Origin: Rhodococcus rhodochrous
GTDB lineage: Bacteria > Actinomycetota > Actinomycetes > Mycobacteriales > Mycobacteriaceae
NCBI RefSeq assembly: GCF_014854695.1
Contig: NZ_CP027558.1
Location: forward strand, 124,001 to 188,000
Length of the DNA stretch: 64,000 nucleotides
Direction of reading: 5' to 3'
In this document: positions 36,115-44,999 of the stretch, piece by piece
Layout: every line of letters starts with the position of its first letter
Numbering within the stretch: the stretch's first letter is position 1
Position numbers and translations under genes: made by a program
Notes under the pieces: generated by a model
What the model saw: only the letters and a program-made list of their open reading frames with translations
What the model was told of the DNA's origin: nothing
Databases searched by the model: none

Positions 36115-37041
36115 TCAGCCAGCAGTTCGCACCCATGCCTCGAGCATGCGCCGTGCGATCGAGACCTTCCCCGGCAGCAACACGGGCGCATCGACCGAAC
36201 TAGCCCAGTCGCCGGCGGCGAGGGCCTCCTTCACCTCCGCGCGGGAACACCACACAGCCTCGCAGATCTCACCATCACTGAAGATGAGCGGTTCTCGAGG
36301 ATCGGCGACGGCATGGAAGCCGAGCATGAGGGAACGCGGAAACGGCCATGGTTGACTTCCGACGTAGGCCACGTCGGAGACAACGAGACCGACCTCTTCC
36401 GCAATCTCCCGCGCCACACAGCTTTCGAGCGACTCACCGGCCTCGACGAATCCCGCCAGCGTCGAGAAGTTCCGCGCCGGCCACGCCGCGTGTCGCGCCA
36501 ACAGCACGCGGTCCGCCCCGTCATGTACCAGGCAAATGATCGCAGGATCGGTCCGCGGGTACTCCTCCCGACCGCACGCAGTGCACACGCGCGTCCAACC
36601 ACCCGAGGTGATCGTCATCGGTGCCCCGTCCTTGGCGCAGAAGTGGGACTCGTCCTGCCACATCAGCAGGGCCTGCGCGGTGAGATACCGTTCGGCATCA
36701 ACAGCATCGAGAAGTGCTCCGTGTGACCGCAGGTCACCGAACTCGATGCCCGCGCTCTCCATGGGGGCCTCCGTGAGAAACTCGTCCCGTACAGCCCACT
36801 GATGCACTGTACCAACAACTCCCAACAAGACCGCGTGTGTCGGAGGTTGGGAACAATAGTCGGCAGCCGACTCTAGGAGCAGTTGTCCATCGATGATGCG
36901 AACCTGACCGGCACCGTTCACGCGAAGCAGCCGCGCATCCGGCCATGCCCTCGCCTGCGCGGTCGCATCGTCACGTAGCGCCACAGGGCGACTCAAGACA
37001 TCGCCAGGAAGGGCACCCCCGACACCGTCAGCGTTCACCAC
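36115..37041 (-). CDS. nudC: NAD(H) pyrophosphatase NudC
   Basis: The 308-residue protein has the NudC arrangement: an N-terminal domain, a zinc-ribbon insert (residues 135-156), the Nudix box starting GFVEAGESLESC (197) with REIAEEVGL, and the NudC-specific SQPWPFPRS (229-237). NudC hydrolyses NADH/NAD to NMN and AMP and can remove NAD caps from RNA. The first zinc pair is altered: C135-A-K-D138 instead of CxxC, while C153 and C156 are present, so Asp may be the fourth ligand or zinc binding may be weaker. It lies 73 bases upstream of the Dabb gene on the complementary strand's reading direction. Confidence 0.88.
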   Translation of the reverse strand: MVNADGVGGALPGDVLSRPVALRDDATAQARAWPDARLLRVNGAGQVRIIDGQLLLESAADYCSQPPTHAVLLGVVGTVHQWAVRDEFLTEAPMESAGIEFGDLRSHGALLDAVDAERYLTAQALLMWQDESHFCAKDGAPMTITSGGWTRVCTACGREEYPRTDPAIICLVHDGADRVLLARHAAWPARNFSTLAGFVEAGESLESCVAREIAEEVGLVVSDVAYVGSQPWPFPRSLMLGFHAVADPREPLIFSDGEICEAVWCSRAEVKEALAAGDWASSVDAPVLLPGKVSIARRMLEAWVRTAG

Positions 37042-37114
37042 TGATCACAACCTTCCGTAACGAGCGACCATGTCGACCGGCACTTCGTTCGTGAGCGTGC
37101 GGCCGGCACTGCCG

Positions 37115-37411
37115 TCAGGCAAACTCGAACTGGATCGACGAGTACGATTCGGACATCACCGAAATGAATTCCTCAACGAGGCGCACATGATCGGGATGGG
37201 CCAGATATGCGCGGAAGGCGGGGACGTCTTCGAAAATCGCAGATATTGCATAGTCGCCGATCCCGGGCTTGAGGGCGAGGTCCCTTCCGTAACGAAACTC
37301 GACGACCTGGGGAATGCTCGCCGATATCGCGTCAAGAGCCTTGTGGAACGATTCGACCTGCTCGTCGGTGATGTCCTTCTTCCATATGAATGTTACGACG
37401 TGATGCAACAT
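37115..37411 (-). CDS. Dabb (stress-responsive A/B barrel) domain protein
   Basis: The 98-residue protein starts MLHHVVTFIWKKD and continues FRYGRDLALKPGIGDYAISAIFED and YLAHPDHVRLVEEF, the pattern of dimeric alpha/beta-barrel Dabb proteins. Members include small enzymes or binding proteins for hydrophobic ligands; the role here is unknown. GAGGG lies ahead of the ATG at 37411. The gene diverges from the HSL-type hydrolase at 37843, so the 430-base region between them, with its GTGTCC/CAACAC elements, may regulate both. Confidence 0.8.
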   Translation of the reverse strand: MLHHVVTFIWKKDITDEQVESFHKALDAISASIPQVVEFRYGRDLALKPGIGDYAISAIFEDVPAFRAYLAHPDHVRLVEEFISVMSESYSSIQFEFA

Positions 37412-37693
37412 GATAATCCCTCTCTGGAAGCATAATTCGAGCTCGACACCCGAAGTGGGCGGCGCGTTTTTCAGAGCCGTTGATGTGTCCTCACCCTGAC
37501 GTGCGGCGACCGAACAGCTCTCCCCACAGTGCGTGAGCGTACAGGGGAACCCACTTCTCGAGAGCACCTCGAGGGTGAACCCGTTCTCTGGTGGGTCCCT
37601 CGCGGTGCCGGACCCATCATCGAACGGTGATGGGGAGATTCTGGCCGTCTGTGGGTCACGTGGGTGACGGTAGAACAGTGATGGACCTTCGGT

Positions 37694-37762
37694 GTGTCCG
37701 ATTGTGCAACACACATCTCCGAGAACCGGGACAGACAGACAGGTGTGTTGTTTTCGGACACT
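37694..37762 (+). promoter_or_regulatory. Two head-to-head GTGTCC/CAACAC boxes
   Basis: Box 1 reads GTGTCC-N7-CAACAC (37694-37712) and box 2, GTGTTG-N5-GGACAC (37745-37761), has the opposite orientation. Box 1 matches 17 of 20 bases with the site at 41847. The TTTCGGACACT of box 2 recurs upstream of BVMO 1 (32815-32825). They lie 80-150 bases before the hydrolase start at 37843. Confidence 0.6.
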
Positions 37763-37842
37763 CGTCCGCTCGGGCCTCCTCGTAGTGTGACTCCACCGAC
37801 TCGGCGATTGACCAGTCCGCCTATCACATCAAGGAGATCACC

Positions 37843-38775
37843 ATGGCACTCGATCCTGTAGTCGAGCAGTTGATAGACACGTTGAACGAGCAGGGACTGA
37901 AGTCGTTCGAGCAGATGAGTGTCGCTGAAGTCCGTGAGGTCATCGAATCCTTCAGCGGACTGCAGGCGCCGAAGGCGGATCTTGCTCGTGTCGTCGACAC
38001 GGTCTACCCCGGACCGGATGGCGACCAGGCCGTGCGTCTGTACATTCCGGAGTCCGATGCGCCCCTGCCGGTTGTGGTGTACATCCACGGCGGCGGGTGG
38101 GTTGCGGGCAGCCTCGACGTTACCGAGCAGCCTTGTCGCGCGCTGGCCGCGGACGCCCGAGTCATCGTGGCCGCCGTGAGTTACCGGCTCGCTCCCGAAC
38201 ACAAGTTCCCTGCCGCACCCGAAGACGCGTTCGCTGCTTTGAACTGGGTAGTCGACAACGTCGCCGACTTCGGTGGTGATGCGACGCGTGTCGCCATCAT
38301 GGGCGACAGTGCCGGTGGCAATCTCGCCGCCGTCACCGCACTTCGGGCACGTGATACCGGCTCACCGGCCCTATGTGCTCAGGTGTTGGTCTATCCGGTT
38401 ATCGACGGCACGGCACGCTTCCCGTCATGGGAGGAGAATGCCGAGGGATACCTGATCACCGCGGCAGCAATCGGCTGGTTCTGGGAGCAGTACCTGGCCA
38501 CACTGGAAGACGCCGAGAACCCGTACGCCTCGCCGGCCAAGGCGAAGAGTTTGGCGGGGCTTCCTCCCACGCTGATGTTGGTCAACGAGTACGAGGTCAC
38601 CCGCGACGAATGCCTGAACTACGGGCGGATGCTGACGGAACAGGGTGTCCCGGTCCAGGTCGAACTGTATAGCGGTCTTGTCCATGGCGTGTACTGGATG
38701 ACCGGTGCAGTTCCGCGCAGCGCTGAATTGCACAGCGCGGTTGTCGAATTCCTCGGCAAACAGTTCGCTCGCTGA
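37843..38775 (+). CDS. HSL-family alpha/beta hydrolase (esterase) 1
   Basis: The 310-residue hydrolase of the hormone-sensitive-lipase family has the oxyanion motif HGGGW (82-86), the nucleophile S156 in GDSAGGN and a late His (H281 in LVHG). The acid position, usually Asp in YDPLRDE, reads YEVTRDE, so E251 may serve. No signal peptide, so cytoplasmic. AAGGAG precedes the ATG. It could hydrolyse an ester or lactone made by a BVMO; BVMO 1 shares an upstream element with it. The substrate is not determined by sequence. Confidence 0.88.
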   Translation: MALDPVVEQLIDTLNEQGLKSFEQMSVAEVREVIESFSGLQAPKADLARVVDTVYPGPDGDQAVRLYIPESDAPLPVVVYIHGGGWVAGSLDVTEQPCRALAADARVIVAAVSYRLAPEHKFPAAPEDAFAALNWVVDNVADFGGDATRVAIMGDSAGGNLAAVTALRARDTGSPALCAQVLVYPVIDGTARFPSWEENAEGYLITAAAIGWFWEQYLATLEDAENPYASPAKAKSLAGLPPTLMLVNEYEVTRDECLNYGRMLTEQGVPVQVELYSGLVHGVYWMTGAVPRSAELHSAVVEFLGKQFAR

Positions 38776-39203
38776 GTACGAGTAACCGGTGGCTGTGCCG
38801 CAGTCATGTGCTGCGAGTGCAGCCACCCGTTGCTCGCTCAGCGCGTGCCCGCCGGCGTGTTGCACTCAGGTCCTCACGGAGCACATGCCTGGTCCAGCCG
38901 CTGGCTCCTCGAAGTGGCGGGCCCGCCGTCACACAATTCTCGAGCGCTGGATGTGCACGAGACACGCACACGGTCGTCCGGTTCCTCTTCGGGCAACTCA
39001 GGGAGGTCGAGACGTCCGAACTCGGGCGGGTGAACAACATGTTCCTCGTCCTGCCCCTGGCACTGAGGTAACAGTCAGTAGACCAGTGCTCGATCGAAGA
39101 GGACTCGTCGAACTTCACGACATCGTTCCTGTTGATGCGGTTGCCTTGCCGACCGTCCACGTGTCCGCACCGCTGATCGAGGAGCTTGCTACGTGAGGCA
39201 TCG
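38776..39203. other. Convergent intergenic region, no supported gene
   Basis: The 428 bases lie between the hydrolase (plus) and the crotonase (minus). Open frames on both strands look like compositional noise. No strong hairpin was found. Confidence 0.45.
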
Positions 39204-40004
39204 TCACTCGCCGGTGAATGCGGCAGTTCGCTTCTCCATGAGGGCGTCGACTGCTCTCGTGTGATCGGTGGTCTGCTGAACCAGCGCCTGCAGAGCAGCG
39301 GACAGTTCGAGGAGACTGTCGAGGCTCTGGTGCTGCCCTTCGCGCAGGAGTTTCTTGGCCATCCGTACCGAGTGCGGAGGATTGGCGGCCACTCTGTTGG
39401 CGAGTGCGCGAGCTTCGTCGAGCAGCTGATCGGGAGGAACGACGTTCGAGACCAATCCCCACTCGAGAGCCTGTGTTGCGTCGACACGGTCGCCCGTGAG
39501 AATCATCTCGGCCGCCCGCGCCATACCGACCGCCTTCGGCAACAGCCACGCACCCCCGTCACCCGGGATGATGCCCAGCTTGACGAAGCTCTCAGCAAAG
39601 AACGCTTTCTCGCTGGCAATTCGGAGGTCGCACATGAGGGCAAGATCGCACCCGGCACCGATTGCAGGACCGTTCACCGCTGCAATCAAAGGTACGTCGC
39701 AGTTGTACATCGCTCGTGGGATCCGTTGTATCCCGGCGCGATAGCCATCGCGTTGTTCGTGAGGTTTCCCGCCGAACAGTCCCTGGCGATTCGCCATGTC
39801 CTTGACGTTGCCGCCGGCGGAGAAGGTCGATCCCGCGCCAGTGACAATGACAGCGCGTACCCCGTAATCGGCGTTGACGGCATCCACGCATGCGACCAAT
39901 GCGTCGACGACATCCATCCCTGAGACTGGGTTGCGTTCAGCCGGCCGATTGATCGTCCACGTTTCGATGAATCCGTCGCGTTCTACGAGAACTGGATTTT
40001 CCAT
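39204..40004 (-). CDS. Enoyl-CoA hydratase family protein
   Basis: The 266-residue crotonase starts at ATG 40004. TWTINRPAERNPVS, the oxyanion loop FSAGGNVKDM, GPAIGAGCDLALMCDLR and the catalytic region FAESFVKLGIIPGDGG are present, with Glu and Asp at the two active-site positions seen in isomerase-like members. It may be an enoyl-CoA hydratase or a delta-isomerase. It stands between two hydrolase genes but is separated from the upstream one on its strand by the terminator at 40076-40112. Confidence 0.86.
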   Translation of the reverse strand: MENPVLVERDGFIETWTINRPAERNPVSGMDVVDALVACVDAVNADYGVRAVIVTGAGSTFSAGGNVKDMANRQGLFGGKPHEQRDGYRAGIQRIPRAMYNCDVPLIAAVNGPAIGAGCDLALMCDLRIASEKAFFAESFVKLGIIPGDGGAWLLPKAVGMARAAEMILTGDRVDATQALEWGLVSNVVPPDQLLDEARALANRVAANPPHSVRMAKKLLREGQHQSLDSLLELSAALQALVQQTTDHTRAVDALMEKRTAAFTGE

Positions 40005-40075
40005 GTATGTGTCTTCCCGATCTTCACTGCAATCGATGGTTCGGATAGTGCACTGCTGACTGGCATGCGAACGGA

Positions 40076-40112
40076 CTCGGCGGCGGTCTGGTCGAAGCAG
40101 ACCGCCGCCGAG
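40076..40112 (-). terminator. Perfect 15-bp hairpin between hydrolase 2 and the crotonase
   Basis: CTCGGCGGCGGTCTG pairs exactly with CAGACCGCCGCCGAG around a 7-base loop. It follows the stop of the hydrolase at 40170 by 57 bases on the minus strand, so it probably ends that transcript. Confidence 0.8.
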
Positions 40113-40169
40113 ACACGTCCTCTTTCGTCGGCGCGCTGTGCTTTCAGTTGCACGCCCTACATGCGGTGT

Positions 40170-41075
40170 TCAGGCGAGCCCCAACTTCGGCCGTAGCCAC
40201 TGGGCGATCCGGTTCAGTGCCTGATCCGCCTCGGGTGCTCGTCCCGCGTTGAAGTGGAAGACATGCTGCTGTTCGTCGACCACGTCGAGCACGGCTTCGC
40301 TCCCTGCTTTTTCGATCAACTCGACGACCCGGCGCGAGTCGTCGAGCAGAGTCTCATAGCCGCCGACCGATACATAGACGGGAGGGAAGTCTGTGTAGTC
40401 CCTGAGCAGGGGGTTAGCCCGCGGGTCCGTCGCTTCCGAGAGATCGGTCAGGAAATTCTCCCGCATCATCTCGAGGACTGCCCTCTTGGCCAGGACGTCG
40501 ACTGCGTCGTTCGATTCGATCGTCAACCCCTTGATCTCCATATCGAGCCACGGCGAAAGAGCGACAACGGCGGCCGGAATGGGAAGTCCCATGCCCGCAA
40601 GTTCGAACACTGTCGAGATGGCGAGATGTGCGCCTGCCGAGTCGCCGACCGTCGCCGTATGTTCTGCCTTGTAGCCCTGCGTACGGAGCCACTTGTGCAC
40701 GGCAATGCAGTCTTCGAGCTGTGCTGGATGCTTTGCCTCCGGCGCGAGCCGGTAGTCCACCACGAGTGCGTGAACTCCTGCCAGTTTGGCGAGGTGTGCT
40801 GCAAGCTTGCGATGGGAAAAGCGTGAACCTGTCACGAATCCGCCGCCGTGCGTGAAGACGATCACTCGGTCTTCGGCGGCGCCCAGCGGCTTGGCCCATG
40901 TTGCCGGCACACCGTTGGCTGTTACTTCTTCATACGTGACATCGGTGGGTTCGATGGTGGGAAGATGCCATTCTTCGAACATGTCTCGCTGACCTGCGAG
41001 ATCCATACCTTCGGACCGTCGAAGCCAGGACGAGTACAGGTCGTTGAGGAACAGCGATTCTTTGCTCACGGACAT
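40170..41075 (-). CDS. HSL-family alpha/beta hydrolase (esterase) 2
   Basis: The 301-residue hydrolase has HGGGF (76-80), the nucleophile S146 in GDSAGAH, the acid region GGYETLLDD and a late His in QQHVFH. DYRLAPEAKHPAQLEDC is the usual family signature. The ATG at 41075 fits the conserved start; upstream in-frame codons add unsupported residues. It is only distantly related to hydrolase 1, so the two probably handle different esters. It may open ester or lactone products of BVMO 2, encoded further upstream on the same strand. Confidence 0.87.
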   Translation of the reverse strand: MSVSKESLFLNDLYSSWLRRSEGMDLAGQRDMFEEWHLPTIEPTDVTYEEVTANGVPATWAKPLGAAEDRVIVFTHGGGFVTGSRFSHRKLAAHLAKLAGVHALVVDYRLAPEAKHPAQLEDCIAVHKWLRTQGYKAEHTATVGDSAGAHLAISTVFELAGMGLPIPAAVVALSPWLDMEIKGLTIESNDAVDVLAKRAVLEMMRENFLTDLSEATDPRANPLLRDYTDFPPVYVSVGGYETLLDDSRRVVELIEKAGSEAVLDVVDEQQHVFHFNAGRAPEADQALNRIAQWLRPKLGLA

Positions 41076-41467
41076 GTGTTGCTCACTTTCATCACCGGTC
41101 GAGAAGGAGATTGACTGATCAGGAAGGCGTGAAGCTCGTGTATCGCGTACGCACGGTGTCATCCCACCCAGTCGGCTGATCAGAAAAGGCCGCTTGGGAA
41201 GGTCAACGATTGCCTCGGTTTGTCGAAATGTCGGTACTCATCGATCGCCACATCGGTTCGGCGTCGAGGCTTGCGCCGTCGAGGCGGTGATGTGATGGTT
41301 CCGCGATGTCGCTGATCGAACTCTTCGCATCCGTCGCTCACTATGCGAACGTACAGATGCAAGTTGTGCGGGTTGTTTGTGCCGACGCTACTGGAAGAGT
41401 GCTGATTGCAACTCAATGAAGAGATGCTGCAACTTCTTTCCATCGAGGTGGAGCAGCCGGGTCGTCC
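41076..41467. other. Intergenic region upstream of hydrolase 2
   Basis: No supported gene. It should hold the promoter of hydrolase 2 (minus strand). A purine-rich GAAAGTGAG precedes the start codon. No repeated operator was recognised. Confidence 0.4.
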
Positions 41468-41752
41468 TCAGATCCCTACGAGGGGTCCGATGACGGGCTT
41501 CCACTGGTAGATGCTCTGGTCGACGACAACACCCTGCGTGACATAGGGGTCCTTGGCGAGCAGGGCCTGCAGGTCGTCTTCGCTGTCCGCCTTGAACACG
41601 AGCAGCGCGCCGGCTCCGTCGGTCCAGGCGCCCGCTTCCTGCAGCACGCCTTTGGCGGCCGCGTCCTTGACGAAGATCAGGTGGTCGGCATGAGCAGCCT
41701 CTTTGACGGATGCGTCAGTGGTGTACGACCAGATAACAGCGAACAGGGCCAT
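41468..41752 (-). CDS. YciI family protein
   Basis: The 94-residue protein has the YciI/DGPF dimeric alpha+beta-barrel pattern: MALFAVIWSYTTD, a conserved His-Asp in AAHADHLIFVKDAAAKG, GALLVFKAD and a late DPYV. The His/Asp pair forms the proposed active site of YciI proteins; one relative dechlorinates a lactone-pathway intermediate, but most are unassigned. ATG 41752 is chosen over GTG 41758 because AAGGAG is five bases upstream. The GTGTCC-N7-CAACAC box at 41847 lies in its promoter. Confidence 0.8.
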   Translation of the reverse strand: MALFAVIWSYTTDASVKEAAHADHLIFVKDAAAKGVLQEAGAWTDGAGALLVFKADSEDDLQALLAKDPYVTQGVVVDQSIYQWKPVIGPLVGI

Positions 41753-41846
41753 GGTCACTCCTTGAGTGGGATACGGGATGTGAAACGGTGCGGATATTCA
41801 GGAGAATGCGCACTTTAGAACGCTAGAAGCAGGGATGAGGTCACCA

Positions 41847-41865
41847 GTGTCCTATTTTGCAACAC
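41847..41865 (-). promoter_or_regulatory. GTGTCC-N7-CAACAC box upstream of the YciI gene
   Basis: It matches the box at 37694-37712 in 17 of 20 bases, including all bases of both conserved ends. It sits 95 bases before the YciI start. The region 41753-42027 otherwise holds no gene. Confidence 0.6.
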
Positions 41866-42027
41866 CTGTTGGTGAACGACGGCGAATATAGAACGGAGAG
41901 AACGCGATCGGCGTTGAACGGCCGGACGACGGTGTGGCTTGCATACGGTCGGTGACCTTGCCGGCAGCTGTGTGTGGAACCAGCTCTGCTGGTAGGCATG
42001 GCCAAGATCCGCCGTGCAGGTGAGCTG

Positions 42028-43275
42028 TTACTCGGGCAGTGCCCCGGCGGCGCGCAGCTGCTCGATATCGTCTTCGAGAAGTCCGAGTTCTGTTAGCACA
42101 GTATCGGTATCGGCGCCACGGTCGCGCGGCCCGAACCGCACAGCACCGGGGGACCCAGCGAGTTTGACGGGTACGCCGAGACCCCGGTAGCCGTCACACT
42201 CGACCACCATCTCGCGGTGACGGACCTGCGGTAGCGAAAGGGCCTCTCCGACATTGTTCACCGACCCCGACGGTACGCCGGCTCGCCGTAGCAGGGCCGC
42301 CAAAGCTTCGCGCTGCCAAGTTTTGACGAGGCCGCCGAGGATGTCGCGCAGTTGAGCTGCGTTTGCCATCCGGTCGGAGTTGGTGACGAATCTCGGGTCG
42401 TCGGCCAGGTCTGAAGCGTCGAGCGCCACGACCAGAGCGCGGAATTGCCGGTCGTTGCCGGCACCGATGAAGAAGGGGCCATCGGCGCAGGTGAACGTTT
42501 CATAGGGACAGATCGTCGGGTGTGCCACGCCCGTCCGCTCCGGCGCGACGCCGGTGGCAAACCACTTGCCGGCGTGTGGGTGCAGGATCGACACAGCGTT
42601 GTCGAGTAGTGCCAGATCCACGAGTTGCCCGCGTCCGGTCTTTTGCCGCACGTGAAGTGCCATGAGGATGCCGTTCACAGCGTTGAGACCCGTGATGATG
42701 TCGACCAGAGGGATCCCGATCCGCATGGCATCACCGTGGGGCTCACCGTTGATGCTCATCAGCCCCGACAAGGCTTGGAGAATTGCGTCGTAGCCGGGAG
42801 CACCACCGAGCGGCCCGTCGACTCCGTACCCGGTGATTCGACAGTGCACGAGTCGCGGGAATTCGGCGGCGAGCACGTCGTCGTCGAGTCCCCACTTCGC
42901 AAGGGTGCCCGCCTTGAAGTTTTCGATGACGACATCGGCTTCGGCAAGCATCGTGCGCAGCAGTTGTTGGCCGGCCTCGGTACGCAAATCCACACTGATG
43001 TTCCGCTTGTTGCGGTTCAAGCCATCGAAGTAGGCGCTGTGGTCGTCCTTGACGAAAGGCGGGCCCCAGCTGCGTGTGTCGTCACCAGTAGGTGGCTCCA
43101 CCTTGATCACGTCGGCACCGTGGTCGGCGAGCACTTGCGCGCACAGTGGGCCGGCCAGCACCCGCGAAAGATCGACGACCCGGATGTCGGTGAGTGCGCC
43201 GGTCCGTGGACGCAGAGTCTCGGATGCGGATTCTCGAGTCTCGGCCGGGAGGATGGCAGATGAGGATTCAGGCAT
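42028..43275 (-). CDS. Family III CoA-transferase (CaiB/BaiF)
   Basis: The 415-residue protein has a 25-residue extra N-terminus, then VVDLSRVLAGPLCAQVLADHGADVIKVEPP, FDGLNRNKRNISVDL, and the catalytic Asp in IPLVDIITGLNAV (D192). It transfers CoA between carboxylates in the cytoplasm. Within the minus-strand group it stands between the aldehyde dehydrogenase and the YciI protein and would activate the acid formed by the aldehyde dehydrogenase (inference). It is a different paralogue from the one at 11294. Confidence 0.87.
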   Translation of the reverse strand: MPESSSAILPAETRESASETLRPRTGALTDIRVVDLSRVLAGPLCAQVLADHGADVIKVEPPTGDDTRSWGPPFVKDDHSAYFDGLNRNKRNISVDLRTEAGQQLLRTMLAEADVVIENFKAGTLAKWGLDDDVLAAEFPRLVHCRITGYGVDGPLGGAPGYDAILQALSGLMSINGEPHGDAMRIGIPLVDIITGLNAVNGILMALHVRQKTGRGQLVDLALLDNAVSILHPHAGKWFATGVAPERTGVAHPTICPYETFTCADGPFFIGAGNDRQFRALVVALDASDLADDPRFVTNSDRMANAAQLRDILGGLVKTWQREALAALLRRAGVPSGSVNNVGEALSLPQVRHREMVVECDGYRGLGVPVKLAGSPGAVRFGPRDRGADTDTVLTELGLLEDDIEQLRAAGALPE

Positions 43276-43510
43276 GATTGCTCATTCTGTGCGGTTGGAA
43301 GTCGCTGGCCTCCGGAGGGAGGGACAAAGCATGAACGGAGTATTCTCAGCCATCGCTGACCTGCATCGACCGCGGGTAGTTGCCCATAGTCAGCGACGCT
43401 GAAGACGACGGGCATGCTCCGTGTAGCTACTCGGTCCTTCCATCGGGATGAAGTCTCCGGCTGGGCGCACTATCGAGTGCGATATGGAGGGTCTGCGGGC
43501 GTTGCGAATC

Positions 43511-44959
43511 CTAGATGTATATCGACTTGTACTCGAGGTAGAAGTCCAGGGACTCGGGTCCGAATTCGCGGCCGACTCCGCTGTTTTTCACGCCGCCGAA
43601 CGGGGAGCCGGTATCGAGGGAGTAGTAGTTGACTCCCACGGTTCCGGATCGAATGCGTGACGCGATGTTCAGGCCGTGTTCGGTGTCTTCGGTGAAGACG
43701 ACTCCTCCCAAACCGAATGGTGTGTCGTTCGCCATGCTGATGGCGTCCTCTTCGGTCTCATAAGGGATGACGGAGATGACAGGTCCGAAAATTTCGTCCT
43801 GTGCCAGCGGACTGCGATTATCGACACCCTCGAAGATGGTGGGAGACACGAACCAGCCGCGGGGACATTGCTGAGGGAAGTCGGTTCCGCCGCGGATCGT
43901 TCGGAATCCCTCGGACTGCCCGAGGCGGATGTAACTCCTCACCCGCTCCCGATGCTGCTCGCTTACCATGGGGCCCATGGTTACCGACTCGTCGAGTGGG
44001 TCTCCCATGACCAAGCCGTCTACGTAGGACGCAAGGACGTCGATGATCTCGCTGGACCTACCGTGGGGAACCAAGATGCGGGAGTTCGTGGTGCATGTCT
44101 GTCCCCCGTTCTTGAGCACGGCGTCTTTGAGGCTTCTGGCAAAGACGCCGAGGTCGGCATCGGGGAGCACAATGGCTGCGGATTTTCCTCCGAGCTCCAG
44201 GGAGACTCTCTTGAAACTGCGGCCGGCGACCTCGCCGATCGCTTGTCCTGCTGCAGTGGAACCGGTGAAGGCGATCTTGTCGACATCGGGATGGGCTACA
44301 AGGGCTTTGCCTGCATGAACGCCGCCGGCAACGATGTTGAGGACGCCAGGTGGTAGACCGGCTTCCTCGGCTGCCTCTGCGAGTACATAGGCATCGAGCG
44401 ACGTCTCCGGTGCCGGCTTGAGAACTACAGTGCATCCTGCTGCCAGTGCGGGCCCGATCTTGGCCATGGCCAAGAGCTGTGGATAGTTCCAGGCAGTAAT
44501 TGCGCCGACGACTCCTACGGGTTCTTCTCGCACGATGGTGGAGCCCATGCTGCTGGGTCGGCGGGTCTCGAATGTTCGTGTCTCGATGAGATCTGCCATG
44601 GACCGCAGGATCGCTACCGGAGCCGTTGCGCTTGTGCTCACCGACAAGGAGGAGATCATTCCGGTCTGCCGGCTGACGAGCTCTGCAGTCGATCTTCCTC
44701 GACGCTCGAGGCTGTCGGCGAAGCGCCGCATCACTGTAGCTCGCTCGTGGGGGGTGCTGCGCCCCCAGGGTCCTTTCTGGAGTGCGGCCCGTGCGGCGTG
44801 CACAGCCGCATCGATCTCCTCGGGCCCGCCCATCGCAGCAACACCCAGAGGGCGCTCGGTTGCTGCCTCGAACACCGGTGCCAGATCGGAGGTGCTCGCT
44901 TTGCGCCATTGGCCGTCGATGAAGAAACGTTCACGTTCAATGCTGTTGATGACAGGCAT
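43511..44959 (-). CDS. NAD(P)-dependent aldehyde dehydrogenase
   Basis: The 482-residue ALDH is complete: N158 in AWNYP, FTGSTAAGQ for cofactor binding, E255 in LELGGKS and the catalytic cysteine C289 in GGQTCT. It oxidises an aldehyde to its acid. It lies 40 bases downstream of BVMO 2 on the same strand, so the two are probably co-transcribed. A sequence of BVMO, ester hydrolysis, alcohol oxidation and this ALDH would convert a ketone to a carboxylic acid. Confidence 0.9.
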   Translation of the reverse strand: MPVINSIERERFFIDGQWRKASTSDLAPVFEAATERPLGVAAMGGPEEIDAAVHAARAALQKGPWGRSTPHERATVMRRFADSLERRGRSTAELVSRQTGMISSLSVSTSATAPVAILRSMADLIETRTFETRRPSSMGSTIVREEPVGVVGAITAWNYPQLLAMAKIGPALAAGCTVVLKPAPETSLDAYVLAEAAEEAGLPPGVLNIVAGGVHAGKALVAHPDVDKIAFTGSTAAGQAIGEVAGRSFKRVSLELGGKSAAIVLPDADLGVFARSLKDAVLKNGGQTCTTNSRILVPHGRSSEIIDVLASYVDGLVMGDPLDESVTMGPMVSEQHRERVRSYIRLGQSEGFRTIRGGTDFPQQCPRGWFVSPTIFEGVDNRSPLAQDEIFGPVISVIPYETEEDAISMANDTPFGLGGVVFTEDTEHGLNIASRIRSGTVGVNYYSLDTGSPFGGVKNSGVGREFGPESLDFYLEYKSIYI

Positions 44960-44999
44960 TATTCACTTCTTCCGAGGTTGAATCCGATTGAGCGAAACC

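Noticed and set aside
38789..39196. Possible small gene between the hydrolase and the crotonase
   Set aside because: Overlapping frames of equal quality occur on both strands and none has a motif.
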